This document shows positions 17,189 to 25,573 of a stretch of 64,000 nucleotides of DNA, piece by piece. This stretch comes from Paenibacillus sp. FSL R5-0490. GTDB lineage: Bacteria; Bacillota; Bacilli; Bacillales; Cytobacillaceae. Below the pieces are notes generated by a model that was given only the letters and a program-made list of their open reading frames with translations, did no database searches and had not been told where the DNA came from. Where the stretch lies: assembly GCF_001956215.1 (NCBI RefSeq), contig NZ_MRTQ01000020.1, positions 42,514 to 106,513 of the forward strand, written 5' to 3'. The position numbers and the translations under genes were made by a program. Every line of letters starts with the position of its first letter. Position 1 is the first letter of the stretch.

Positions 17189-17920
17189 ATGCTTCGACTA
17201 ATAATCTTTTTTCTTTATATGGGCGGATATTTAGTTTATAGCCTTCCTGCACTATCCCGGATGAGAAACTTGAATTCGGCACTTCCTGTTGAAGAGCGCG
17301 ACCGCATCATCCATAAAGTGCCCCAAAAGTGGTCCAGGACGATTATGAAAATATCAGGCTCTCAAGTAAAAATTACGGGGCAGGAATTAATTCCGGAAGG
17401 GCCTGTCGTCATTGTCTGCAACCATGAAGGGGATTTTGATATTCCAGTCCTTCTTGCATTCATTAATAAACCTTTTGGTTTTATATCGAAAGTAGAAATG
17501 AAGAAAGCACCCATTATCTCATCATGGATGGAAGTCATGAATTGTGTCTTTATTGATCGCAGCAATCGCAGAAGTGCTATCAATTCTTTAAAGAATGCTG
17601 CAGAGCTTTTAAAACAGGGACACTCTCTCCTGATTTTCCCGGAAGGGACGAGAAGCAGGGGAGGGCAGGTAGCGCCTTTTAAAGTAGGCGGATTCAAGCT
17701 TGCACAGGATGCAGGTGTTCCGATTGTGCCAATATCCATAAAAGGGACAGCAGATGCCTTTGAAAAGAATGGGAGACTCATAAAGCCGGCTAAAATAGAG
17801 ATCAGGGTGTGCAAGCCTGTGAATTCCAGGATTGTTAAAGATATGGATGCAAAGTTTCTTGCACAGGAAGTAAGAGGGATAATCTGCAGCAGTCTCTCGG
17901 ATAGAAAAATCGCTTCATAA
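17189..17920 (+). CDS. 1-acyl-sn-glycerol-3-phosphate acyltransferase-like protein (YpkP/PlsC type)
   Basis: A membrane-associated acyltransferase of 243 residues. The PlsC motifs are present: HX4D as H79-EGDF-D84 and the phosphate-binding FPEGTRSR at 150-157, followed by VPIVPISIKGT. An N-terminal hydrophobic segment (residues 3-22) anchors it. It should acylate lysophosphatidic acid or a related lysophospholipid. ATG 17189 follows GGAGG; an upstream TTG at 17177 overlaps that site and is rejected. Position after folA matches B. subtilis ypkP. The terminator downstream is shared with the convergent small gene. Confidence 0.88.
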   Translation: MLRLIIFFLYMGGYLVYSLPALSRMRNLNSALPVEERDRIIHKVPQKWSRTIMKISGSQVKITGQELIPEGPVVIVCNHEGDFDIPVLLAFINKPFGFISKVEMKKAPIISSWMEVMNCVFIDRSNRRSAINSLKNAAELLKQGHSLLIFPEGTRSRGGQVAPFKVGGFKLAQDAGVPIVPISIKGTADAFEKNGRLIKPAKIEIRVCKPVNSRIVKDMDAKFLAQEVRGIICSSLSDRKIAS

Positions 17921-17924
17921 AAAG

Positions 17925-17951
17925 AAGGCCCCAGTCTGTCAGGGGCCTTTT
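17925..17951. terminator. Bidirectional intrinsic terminator
   Basis: AAGGCCCC and GGGGCCTT arms with T residues on both strands, between two convergent genes. Confidence 0.85.
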
Positions 17952-17961
17952 AAGCGATAAA

Positions 17962-18198
17962 TTATAAATTGGGATTCACTAAATAATCTGTGAGCTTCTG
18001 AATCATTCCGTGGTATTCCCTGGGATCGCAAAACTCTTCTGCGGTAAAGTTCTCTTTCACCCACTCTATTAATTCATCTGCACTGTTGAAGTACTCTCCA
18101 CTCGTGTCGCTTTTCCGAATCATATACCTGCCGTTATCTTCATCCACTGTTACCTCCACAGGCAAAGCGCTATCCAGACTGCATAAAGAAAACTCCAT
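17962..18198 (-). CDS. Small acidic protein, YpmP-like
   Basis: A 78-residue acidic cytoplasmic protein, containing VEVTVDEDNGRYMIRKSD and a C-terminal helix ending KLTDYLVNPNL. AAAGGGGTG precedes the ATG with good spacing, and the gene ends at a bidirectional terminator, so it is likely real. B. subtilis has a small gene, ypmP, next to ilvA; position and size fit, but I have not compared sequences and leave the symbol open. No catalytic motif is visible. Confidence 0.7.
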   Translation of the reverse strand: MEFSLCSLDSALPVEVTVDEDNGRYMIRKSDTSGEYFNSADELIEWVKENFTAEEFCDPREYHGMIQKLTDYLVNPNL

Positions 18199-18305
18199 TC
18201 CTGCACCCCTTTGAGATATAAATTAACTTTTGCTTATTATATGTCAGTCTTATCTGTTTCTATCCATAAAATAATTCGAAAAATGTAAATTTTAAAAATA
18301 CCGGA

Positions 18306-18333
18306 TTGAAATCGTGATTTGTCATGGTATAAT
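18306..18333 (+). promoter_or_regulatory. Sigma-A promoter of ilvA
   Basis: TTGAAA (18306-18311), a 16-base spacer and a perfect TATAAT (18328-18333), 38 bases before the ilvA start. No T-box or CodY site was recognised with confidence. Confidence 0.7.
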
Positions 18334-18370
18334 GTACAAATTAATAACTTGTAAAGAAGAGGGTGGCAAA

Positions 18371-19639
18371 ATGGAACAGAAACTAATGACAAAAAAATGG
18401 GTGCAGTTGGAAGATATTTTGATTGCATACCAGCAGCTAAAGGATATTGTTGCCCATACACCTTTACAGAAAAATGAACGCCTATCAGAAAAGTATGAGT
18501 GCAATGTCTATTTGAAAAGAGAAGATCTTCAGCATGTACGCTCATTTAAATTAAGAGGTGCCTACTATAAAGTTAAATCTTTAACTGCAGAGGAGCTTGA
18601 AAACGGCGTTGTCTGTGCAAGTGCAGGGAATCATGCGCAGGGAGTTGCCTATGCATGCAGACACCTTGGGGTTCAGGGGAAGATCTTCATGCCGGCGACC
18701 ACGCCGAGACAGAAGGTGAGCCAGGTAGAGCTGTTTGGGAGAGATTCAGTGGAGATCATACTCGTTGGAGACACTTTTGATGATTCCTATCATGAAGCTC
18801 TTAAATGTGCCACTGAGGGGGACATGGCATTTATCCATCCGTTTGATGATGAAATGGTGATAGCGGGACAGGGAACAGTAGCGGTTGAAATGCTTAACGA
18901 TTGTGAAGAGCAAGTCGATTTTGTTATTGCCAGCATTGGCGGAGGCGGATTGATGGCAGGACTCAGCACATACATAAAAAGCATCTCGCCGGAAACGCAG
19001 ATGATTGGGGTTGAACCTGAAGGAGCACCCTCTATGAGCGAAGCAATCAAGGCTCAAACAGTAGCACCCCTCGGGGAGATTGATAAGTTTGTAGATGGTG
19101 CTGCGGTAAAGTGTGTCGGTGAAAAAACCTATGACATCTGTAATGAGCTGGTTGATGATATTTTCATGGTTCCGGAAGGGAAAGTGTGCACGACAATCCT
19201 TGAATTATATAACGAGCATGCGATTGTGGCAGAGCCTGCCGGGGCTTTGCCGATTGCTGCATTGGATATGTGCAGAGATCAAATTAAGGGTAAGAATGTT
19301 GTATGTGTGATCAGCGGGGGCAATAATGATATTGGCCGCATGCAGGAAATTAAAGAGCGTTCCCTCCTTTATGAAGGCCTGCTTTACCACTTCATAGTGA
19401 ATTTCCCCCAAAGGGCAGGGGCATTAAGAGAATTCCTTGATGAAGTGCTTGGCCCGACGGATGATATTACACGTTTTGAATATACGAAAAAAAATAATAA
19501 AGAAAATGGTCCGGCCCTTGTAGGAATTGAGCTGAAGCATAAAGAGGACTATAGCGACCTCATTGTGAGAATGAATAAAAAGGGATTCTCTTACAAGGAG
19601 ATAAACAAAGACAGCAATCTTTTTCATCTTCTTGTATAA
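18371..19639 (+). CDS. ilvA: Threonine ammonia-lyase (biosynthetic, short form)
   Basis: Deaminates threonine to 2-oxobutanoate, the committed step to isoleucine. The 422-residue protein has the PLP lysine K60 in RSFKLRGAYYK, the phosphate-binding SIGGGGLMAG near 186 and a single C-terminal ACT-like regulatory domain (from about residue 335, YHFIVNFPQRAGALREFL), as in B. subtilis and unlike the two-ACT E. coli enzyme. ATG 18371 follows GAGGGTGG and lies downstream of the promoter; an upstream in-frame ATG at 18314 lies before the -10 and is rejected. ilvD at the window start works later in the same pathway. Confidence 0.96.
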   Translation: MEQKLMTKKWVQLEDILIAYQQLKDIVAHTPLQKNERLSEKYECNVYLKREDLQHVRSFKLRGAYYKVKSLTAEELENGVVCASAGNHAQGVAYACRHLGVQGKIFMPATTPRQKVSQVELFGRDSVEIILVGDTFDDSYHEALKCATEGDMAFIHPFDDEMVIAGQGTVAVEMLNDCEEQVDFVIASIGGGGLMAGLSTYIKSISPETQMIGVEPEGAPSMSEAIKAQTVAPLGEIDKFVDGAAVKCVGEKTYDICNELVDDIFMVPEGKVCTTILELYNEHAIVAEPAGALPIAALDMCRDQIKGKNVVCVISGGNNDIGRMQEIKERSLLYEGLLYHFIVNFPQRAGALREFLDEVLGPTDDITRFEYTKKNNKENGPALVGIELKHKEDYSDLIVRMNKKGFSYKEINKDSNLFHLLV

Positions 19640-19711
19640 GTATCCGGATGACATGCAGATCCCTATTATTTAATAAGATATGTGACTGAAATATGAATTT
19701 TTATGATATCT

Positions 19712-19740
19712 GTGACATTTCCTTTGAAAAGTACTATAAT
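19712..19740 (+). promoter_or_regulatory. Sigma-A promoter of tatA-tatC
   Basis: GTGACA (19712-19717), a 17-base spacer and TATAAT (19735-19740), about 44 bases before the tatA start. Confidence 0.65.
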
Positions 19741-19783
19741 CGTATTAGATTCAAAAGGGAAGTACTTTAAAGGAGATGTGAAT

Positions 19784-19981
19784 ATGCTTTCAAATATCGG
19801 TGTACCAGGATTAATTTTAATCCTTGTTTTGGCGTTAATCATATTCGGTCCAAAAAAGCTGCCGGAAATTGGCCGTGCTTTTGGTGAAACACTAAGAGAA
19901 TTTAAAAAATCTACCCGAGACCTGACCAGTGACGTGATGGATGAGCTCGAACAGGATACTAAGAAAAAAACGGTTAAATAA
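19784..19981 (+). CDS. tatA: Twin-arginine translocase subunit TatA
   Basis: A 65-residue pore-forming subunit of the Tat system that exports folded proteins. It has one N-terminal membrane span ([14 protein letters not shown]), the [10 protein letters not shown] hinge and an amphipathic helix with [14 protein letters not shown], then a charged tail. ATG 19784 follows AAAGGAGATG; the frame is open upstream, but that extension crosses the promoter. tatC lies 86 bases downstream after a weak hairpin. B. subtilis has two TatA-TatC pairs (Ad/Cd and Ay/Cy); the pair here cannot be assigned to either by sequence alone. Confidence 0.95.
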   Translation: MLSNIGVPGLILILVLALIIFGPKKLPEIGRAFGETLREFKKSTRDLTSDVMDELEQDTKKKTVK

Positions 19982-20012
19982 GGTGTAAGGATATACTTCT
20001 TGCACCTTTTTG
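19981..20012 (+). terminator. Hairpin between tatA and tatC
   Basis: AGGTGTAAG and CTTGCACCT pair and are followed by TTTTTG. Because tatC follows without another clear promoter, it may act as a partial terminator that lowers TatC relative to TatA. Confidence 0.6.
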
Positions 20013-20067
20013 TTTTGGGTTAAGATACAACAGGCTGGGCCAGATATAAAATTAGCAGGAGAATCGT

Positions 20068-20805
20068 ATGGAAGAAAAAGAGTTAAATTTAGTCGAACAT
20101 CTAGATGAATTAAGAAAAAGACTCATTATAACAGCATCAGCATTTATCCTGTTCTTTATTGCAGGCTTTGTGTTTGTGGAGGATATTTATAAATGGCTGG
20201 TAAGAGACCTGGACGTCAAATTGATTGTCCTGGGCCCAAGTGATATTATCTGGGTTTACTTTATGCTTGCTACGGTCATTGCCGTTGCAGGGACAATTCC
20301 CGTTCTGGCTTTGCAGATTTGGCTGTTTGTCAAGCCTGCCCTTACAGCAGCTGAGCGGAAGATTTCTCTTTCTTATGTGCCGGCGCTTTTTATTTTGTTC
20401 ATTATTGGCCTTTGCTTTGGCTATTTTGTCATTTTCCCCACCGTATTAAGTTTTCTTGTTGATTTGGGTGGAGAATTGTTTGAGGCCAATTTCACTGTGG
20501 ATAAATATTTCCGCTTTGTCCTAAATATGACTTTGCCTTTTGGAGTTTTGTTTGAACTCCCGGTAGTCATCATGTTCCTGACTTCGCTGGGAATCATAAA
20601 TCCTTATGTGCTTACTAAAATCAGGAAATATGCTTATTTTGTCCTTGTCGTGATTTCGGTTGTTATATCACCTCCTGACTTCATGTCCGATATTCTTGTC
20701 ACTATTCCATTGCTTCTGCTCTATGAAATAAGCATCAACTTATCAAAAATTGTCTACAAAAAAAAGCTGAAAAAGGCAGAGAATACAGGAGAAGCATCTT
20801 CATAA
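20068..20805 (+). CDS. tatC: Twin-arginine translocase subunit TatC
   Basis: A 245-residue polytopic membrane protein that recognises twin-arginine signal peptides. The N-terminal family signature LVEHLDELRKRLI (residues 8-20) is present, followed by six hydrophobic segments; the periplasmic-loop/TM5 region contains LPFGVLFELPVVIMFL, and the conserved SPPD is visible near residue 210. AGCAGGAGAAT precedes the ATG. It forms a unit with tatA. No obvious Tat substrate is encoded next to it. Confidence 0.96.
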   Translation: MEEKELNLVEHLDELRKRLIITASAFILFFIAGFVFVEDIYKWLVRDLDVKLIVLGPSDIIWVYFMLATVIAVAGTIPVLALQIWLFVKPALTAAERKISLSYVPALFILFIIGLCFGYFVIFPTVLSFLVDLGGELFEANFTVDKYFRFVLNMTLPFGVLFELPVVIMFLTSLGIINPYVLTKIRKYAYFVLVVISVVISPPDFMSDILVTIPLLLLYEISINLSKIVYKKKLKKAENTGEASS

Positions 20806-20894
20806 AAAAATTAATGTGATAGCATAATCAGACACATTTCGAGCGTTATTTGGGGTATAATATTAACAAACGGGTGAAAAAGAGGATTGATATT

Positions 20895-21140
20895 TTGCTA
20901 TTTAAAAGCCTAGAGTTCAAAAATGCTGTTGGACAGAAGGTAAAAATTATTGAAATTCCTGTATTGGCAAAAGATAGCCCTTATTATTTTATGATCCAAG
21001 TCCGTTTAAAAACTTTTATTGCGGCCACTAATGCCAATCCACTTAAGAACCATTCTTTTAGAGAATATCTAAAGCGAGTTTTAAAGTGGCCAGTCTATGA
21101 AGAGATTTTTAAAACTCCAGAATTAAAAAATAACGCTTAA
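20895..21140 (+). CDS. DUF2535-like small protein
   Basis: An 81-residue protein, MLFKSLEFKNAVGQKVKIIE at the N-terminus, mixed beta and basic helix, with a conserved-looking WPVYEEIFK near the end. It resembles the Bacillales-specific DUF2535 family, whose function is unknown. I choose the TTG at 20895 because a TATAAT at 20856-20861 places the transcription start around 20868, downstream of the longer ORF start at 20850, and because GAGG lies upstream. It is monocistronic and followed by a strong terminator. Confidence 0.6.
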   Translation: MLFKSLEFKNAVGQKVKIIEIPVLAKDSPYYFMIQVRLKTFIAATNANPLKNHSFREYLKRVLKWPVYEEIFKTPELKNNA

Positions 21141-21148
21141 CAACATTG

Positions 21149-21175
21149 ATGCCGGCAGCCAGCCGGTATTTTTTT
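21149..21175 (+). terminator. Intrinsic terminator
   Basis: GCCGGC and GCCGGT arms around AGCCA, followed by seven T residues. Confidence 0.85.
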
Positions 21176-21280
21176 GGCCACTTGGAAGAGAAAAACAAGC
21201 TATATATTTATTGCTTTATTTGTATTTTACTTGAATGTATAATATGAACTAATTGTAAATGCAGGGGAAGTGAAAGCATA

Positions 21281-22129
21281 ATGGCTAAAATTAAAATTGT
21301 TACAGATTCTACAGCTGACCTATCCAGCGAATTGCTTGAAAAATTCGATATTGAAGTAGTCCCGCTATCTATTCACATCGACGGTAATACATATTTGGAC
21401 AGGGTTGATATTACTCCATCTGAATTCATGAGGAAAATGAAAGAAGCGGACGAGCTGCCTAAAAGCTCACAGCCTCCTGCGGGAGTATTCGCCGAGGTGT
21501 ATGAAAGGTTTGGTGACCAGGGCTATGAAATTCTTTCTATTCATATGACTGGCGGAATGAGCGGTACTGTTCAATCAGCAGAAAGTGCAGCAGCTATGTC
21601 ACATGCAAATGTTACAGTGGTAGATTCCAGATATATATCCAAAGCACTGGCTTTTCAAGTCTTGGAGGCTGCGAAAATGGCCAGAGAAGGGAAAAACATT
21701 CAGGAAATTGTCAGCCGGCTGGAAACCATTCGCACCAATACTAAGTTATTTGTAGTAGTGGACACGCTGGAAAACCTTGTAAAAGGCGGAAGAATTGGCA
21801 AAGGCAAGGCCATGATCGGGTCCCTGCTGAATATAAAACCAATTGCCTCGCTTGAAGGCGGTGTCTATACACCTGTCGCCAAAGTAAGAAGCCATACCCA
21901 GGTTGCAAAATATTTGGCCAAGCAATTTGCAGAAGATATTAAAGGGAAAACAATTAAAGGTGTAGGTCTTGTTCATGCAGAAGGCATTGAGTTAGCTTCT
22001 AAGCTGAAAACAATGATAGAAGAGCTGGATGCTGGTGCAGAGGTTGAAATCGAAGAAACAACTCCAATTATCAGTACACATACAGGACCAGGTGCAATTG
22101 GGTTCATGTATCATCTGGAAGATAAATAA
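21281..22129 (+). CDS. DegV-family fatty-acid-binding protein
   Basis: DegV (FakB-type) proteins bind a fatty acid and present it to a FakA kinase. The 282 residues show the N-terminal TDSTADLS, the lipid-carboxylate site HMTGGMSGTV near 87-96, VDSRYISKA, and the C-terminal THTGPGAIG. GGGGAAGTG precedes the ATG. It is a single gene with its own terminator. No fakA is in the window. Which fatty acid it prefers cannot be told from the sequence. Confidence 0.93.
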   Translation: MAKIKIVTDSTADLSSELLEKFDIEVVPLSIHIDGNTYLDRVDITPSEFMRKMKEADELPKSSQPPAGVFAEVYERFGDQGYEILSIHMTGGMSGTVQSAESAAAMSHANVTVVDSRYISKALAFQVLEAAKMAREGKNIQEIVSRLETIRTNTKLFVVVDTLENLVKGGRIGKGKAMIGSLLNIKPIASLEGGVYTPVAKVRSHTQVAKYLAKQFAEDIKGKTIKGVGLVHAEGIELASKLKTMIEELDAGAEVEIEETTPIISTHTGPGAIGFMYHLEDK

Positions 22130-22134
22130 AAAGT

Positions 22135-22165
22135 ACGCATAGCTCACCACGCTATGCGTTTTTTT
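22135..22165 (+). terminator. Intrinsic terminator of degV
   Basis: ACGCATAGC and GCTATGCGT pair perfectly and are followed by seven T residues. Confidence 0.92.
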
Positions 22166-22287
22166 GCGGGGTCTGTTTTGCTCTAATCATGGTAAGGAAT
22201 AGTCAGATTCAAAGACTTTTATCCTATTTGAAAATATTTGCCATTCTTGATTATCCCCGGAATAAAATGAATTATGGGGGTGTAGGG

Positions 22288-23265
22288 TTGAAGAGGAAAA
22301 ATGTCTTGTTTTTTAGTGACTTTGGAATTGACGATTTTGTTGCAGTTATATTTGCTTTTTTCTCAGTGGAAATCAATATCGTTGGAATTGTTGCTGATTA
22401 TGGAAATGTTTCCAGAGAGGATGCCGTCCGAAACGCTGCTTACCTTCGTGAATTAACCGGACAAAATACTCCTGTAGTCAGCGGAGCCGTATTGCCTTTA
22501 ACCGGAGAGGTTCCGGTGTTTTACCCGGATGTTCACGGCATAGAAGGGCTGGGTCCGATTATTCCAAACCTGGAGAATTCCAATAATTTGTTTGAAAACT
22601 TCGATGATTTTAAGGAACTGATCGAGAAGTATGAAAATGATATAACAATCGTTAATGTAGGCAGACTTTCTTCATTGGCAACGGCCTTTATCCTTTATCC
22701 GGCACTAATGAGTAAAGTCAGTGACTTTTATATTATGGGCGGGGCATTCAATGTTCCAGGCAATGTGACTCCAGTGGCTGAAGCAAATTTTTACGGGGAC
22801 CCGTATGCGGCTAATGTTGTGTTTGCCAATGCACCAAAGAAAATTCATGTCTTTCCTCTGGATGTAACGATGTCTGCAATCATTACTCCTGCACTTATCG
22901 ACTCTCTTGATGCCTATTATCAGAAAGTGCAGAATAAAGTCGGCTTAATTCTTAAGCCTATGGTTGATTATTATTTCAATTTTTATAAGGAAACCTATCC
23001 AGGCATAAGCGGAAGCCCCATGCACGATTTATTTACATTGTGGGCAATGCTTGACGGGGCTGACATACAATATCTGGATGTACCGGTAAAGATAATTACT
23101 GACAAAGGGGAGGCGTTTGGCCAGAGCATTGGAGACTTTAGAAATGTCCCTCCGGAAGATAAGATGAAATACCGGATACATCGGATTGCTGTGCAATTTA
23201 ATTATTCAAATTTTATCAGAACATTTTATGAAATTATGACTAACCATAAAACTAAACCGACTTAA
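22288..23265 (+). CDS. Inosine/uridine-preferring nucleoside hydrolase
   Basis: A 325-residue nucleoside N-ribohydrolase, which splits ribonucleosides into base and ribose for purine/pyrimidine salvage. The calcium-binding N-terminal motif is FSDFGIDD (D11, D15, D16), a variant of DxDxxxDD in which the first aspartate is replaced by serine, and the later ligand region MHDLFT plus NFYGDPYAANV are present. TTG 22288 is chosen because GGGGGTG lies five bases upstream; the longer frame from 22189 adds a non-conserved leader. The substituted first acid could alter activity. It is monocistronic. Confidence 0.85.
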   Translation: MKRKNVLFFSDFGIDDFVAVIFAFFSVEINIVGIVADYGNVSREDAVRNAAYLRELTGQNTPVVSGAVLPLTGEVPVFYPDVHGIEGLGPIIPNLENSNNLFENFDDFKELIEKYENDITIVNVGRLSSLATAFILYPALMSKVSDFYIMGGAFNVPGNVTPVAEANFYGDPYAANVVFANAPKKIHVFPLDVTMSAIITPALIDSLDAYYQKVQNKVGLILKPMVDYYFNFYKETYPGISGSPMHDLFTLWAMLDGADIQYLDVPVKIITDKGEAFGQSIGDFRNVPPEDKMKYRIHRIAVQFNYSNFIRTFYEIMTNHKTKPT

Positions 23266-23392
23266 TAGTTTTTATCATCCATTAATTCGAGATAATAAGA
23301 TTCCTATTCACAAGTTTGTCATAAGTACTTCTTTCTTCTTTCATGAATATTTGCTAAAATTAGCATCGTAACTAATCAAAGCAGGTGAATGT

Positions 23393-23974
23393 ATGAGGGA
23401 AAAAGTTTTTGCTGTAATGGCTGCTGCTTTTATGCTTGCAGTTCTTGCAGCATGCGGACAGAGTGGCATAAAGGACGCGTTAAATTGGGAACTGGCTGAT
23501 TTTACGTATACAAACCAGGATAATAAAGAATTTGGCTTAAAGGATCTTGAAGGCAAGGTTTGGGTAGCCGACTTTATTTTTACCAATTGCGAAGATGTAT
23601 GTATGCCCATGACAGCTAATATGAAGAAGCTTCAGGATTTGGCTGAGGAGGAAGGCATAGAAAATATTGAATTTGTTTCATTCAGTGTAGACCCAAAAGT
23701 GGATACACCTGAAGTTTTAAAGGAATTTGCATCTACATATAATGCAGATTTCAGCAATTGGCATTTTCTGACCGGATATGACCAGGAAGAAATTGAGAAA
23801 TATGCTATGGAATACTTCAAAACCATTGTGAAAAAGCCGCAAACAGGTGATCAGGTAATCCATGGAACAGATTTTTACCTTGTTGACCAGAATGGTAAAG
23901 TAATGAAATATTATACTGGTCTTAATGAAATTCCATTAGATGAAATTATGAATGATATTAAAGCATTGCAATAG
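23393..23974 (+). CDS. SCO1/SenC-family copper lipoprotein (BsSco/YpmQ)
   Basis: Sco proteins deliver copper to the CuA site of cytochrome c oxidase. The 193-residue precursor has a lipoprotein signal with lipobox cysteine C21 (VLAACGQ). The copper ligands are intact: C66 and C70 in NCEDVC and H157 in VIHGTD. The thioredoxin-like fold is recognisable around them. GCAGGTGAATGT precedes the ATG. It lies upstream of ypmR and ypmS in the B. subtilis order ypmQ-ypmR-ypmS but has its own terminator. Confidence 0.93.
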   Translation: MREKVFAVMAAAFMLAVLAACGQSGIKDALNWELADFTYTNQDNKEFGLKDLEGKVWVADFIFTNCEDVCMPMTANMKKLQDLAEEEGIENIEFVSFSVDPKVDTPEVLKEFASTYNADFSNWHFLTGYDQEEIEKYAMEYFKTIVKKPQTGDQVIHGTDFYLVDQNGKVMKYYTGLNEIPLDEIMNDIKALQ

Positions 23975-24003
23975 ACCTTGGATAAGGTCTATTTTTCTTT
24001 TCT
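23971..24003 (+). terminator. Intrinsic terminator of the sco gene
   Basis: ATAGACCTT and AAGGTCTAT arms, overlapping the stop codon, followed by a T-rich run. Confidence 0.88.
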
Positions 24004-24096
24004 GTTTAGTCCTTGCTGCTGCAGGAACAATGCTAATTATTTTTAAACTTAAGTTGCATGTTATAATATGAATGAGAAAAATGGGCAGGTGATAGT

Positions 24097-24936
24097 ATGA
24101 TAAAAAAATTCACCCTCATCTTTTGGGTCATGCTGCTTCTCGCCTCCTGCAGTTCAGTTAACCACAGCGATATAATTCATTCTGAAAAAGAATCCCGCCT
24201 GACAGTTAAAGAAGAAATTCCATTGGATTTTTTCCCTCGAAACCTTACTGTTGCTGCTGTGGGTGATTCTTTAACCCAGGGGGTAGGAGACAGTACTGAA
24301 CGTGGAGGGTACGTGCCATATCTTGAGATGTCACTGGAAAAAGACAAAAGTGTTCAAGACGCTGTTTTTTATAATTTCGGTGTAAAAGGAAATCGTTCCG
24401 ATCAATTATTGAAAAAGCTGGGGACAGATGAGGTAAAAGGTGTTGTGAAGAATGCAGACGCGGTGATCATAACCATTGGCGGCAATGACGTTATGAAAGT
24501 AGTCCGTGAAAACTTTTCAAACCTAAAGCTGAGGGCTTTTGCCAAGGAAAAAGAAACCTATGAACAAAATCTGACTGAGGTTTTAGATACGATAAAAGAG
24601 GTAAACCCAAATAGTAAAATTGTTTTAATAGGCTTATATAATCCCTTTTTAAAATGGTTTTCAGAAATAACGGAAATTAATGCTATTCTTGGAGATTGGA
24701 ATGACACAAGCAGGGATATATTGAGAAATTATCCAGGGACTTATTTTGTTGAAATAGATGATATATTTGAAAATACCGATGATAATCTTTTATATACAGA
24801 CTATTTTCATCCAAATGATAAAGGCTATGAATTAATAGCTGGACGGGTCCATCAAATACTCACAGAGGAAGTGCTGAAAGATATTCCGTATAAAAGGAAA
24901 GCTGAAGGAAATGGAGAGAAGTTGATTGAAAGATAG
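24097..24936 (+). CDS. ypmR: GDSL/SGNH-family lipoprotein YpmR
   Basis: A 279-residue lipid-anchored esterase-like protein. The lipobox is LLLASC with C18. Block I is AVGDSLTQG (S58 nucleophile), block III GGND (in TIGGNDVMKV) supplies the oxyanion Asn, and block V DYFHPNDKGYE supplies the catalytic Asp/His pair, so all catalytic blocks are intact. The substrate is unknown; wall or lipid esters are usual. GGGCAGGTGATAG precedes the ATG. Its end overlaps the ypmS start by 11 bases, and the pair is conserved in B. subtilis. Confidence 0.92.
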   Translation: MIKKFTLIFWVMLLLASCSSVNHSDIIHSEKESRLTVKEEIPLDFFPRNLTVAAVGDSLTQGVGDSTERGGYVPYLEMSLEKDKSVQDAVFYNFGVKGNRSDQLLKKLGTDEVKGVVKNADAVIITIGGNDVMKVVRENFSNLKLRAFAKEKETYEQNLTEVLDTIKEVNPNSKIVLIGLYNPFLKWFSEITEINAILGDWNDTSRDILRNYPGTYFVEIDDIFENTDDNLLYTDYFHPNDKGYELIAGRVHQILTEEVLKDIPYKRKAEGNGEKLIER

Positions 24937-25507
24937 AAAATGGAAAAAGCTGTTTTTTGCACTGCTGGCGATTAATGCACTCGTTTTAGCTGTGCTGTTT
25001 ATTTTTATCAGTATACCGGCAGATGACGAAGAATACACAGCGATCACAGAGAATAGTGATAATTACGTTCCTTTTAACATAAAAGCCAATAAAGAAGATT
25101 TGAATAGAGTCATTAACCACTACCTTGAAAAAGAAGGGCTGACAGGAGCAATAGATTATAAGGTCCTCCTAAACGAAGAAGTTGATTTATATGGCACAAT
25201 CCCTTTCTTCAGCCAGGATCTGCAAATGAAACTGTCATTTGAACCAGAAGCCTTGAAGAATGGGGATGTTGTCCTTCAGCAAAAGTCTATATCTGTTGGG
25301 CAGCTGAATCTTCCAGTTTCACATGTTCTGAAGCTGGTAAAAGACCGCTACAAGCTTCCGGAAGGTGTTACCATTCAGCCGCAGAAAGAAAGAATCTATG
25401 TGTCACTGCAGCAAATGAAGCTGAAAAGTGATGTGAAAGTAAAAGTGGATGAATTTAATCTGAAACAGGATGATATTCGTTTTACCCTTCTTGTTCCGGT
25501 TAAATGA
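24926..25507 (+). CDS. ypmS: YpmS-family (DUF2140) membrane-anchored protein
   Basis: A 193-residue protein with a basic start (KDRKWKKLFF) and one N-terminal membrane span (residues 8-29), followed by an extracytoplasmic domain with alternating beta pattern. This is the layout of the YpmS/DUF2140 family, of unknown role. The start is TTG at 24926 behind GGAGAAG, inside the end of ypmR, so the two are translationally coupled. Likely partners at the outer membrane face; no catalytic motif is visible. Confidence 0.85.
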   Translation: MKDRKWKKLFFALLAINALVLAVLFIFISIPADDEEYTAITENSDNYVPFNIKANKEDLNRVINHYLEKEGLTGAIDYKVLLNEEVDLYGTIPFFSQDLQMKLSFEPEALKNGDVVLQQKSISVGQLNLPVSHVLKLVKDRYKLPEGVTIQPQKERIYVSLQQMKLKSDVKVKVDEFNLKQDDIRFTLLVPVK

Positions 25508-25508
25508 G

Positions 25509-25549
25509 AAAAGGGAATCCTTCCGCAGCTTTGGAGGGTTCCCTTTTTT
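25509..25549. terminator. Bidirectional intrinsic terminator
   Basis: AAGGGAA and TTCCCTT arms with extra inner pairing (CCTTC/GGAGG), then six T residues. It separates ypmS from the convergent DUF4397 gene. Confidence 0.85.
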
Positions 25550-25573
25550 GATGCTTGATAATCGGGAAAGCAT

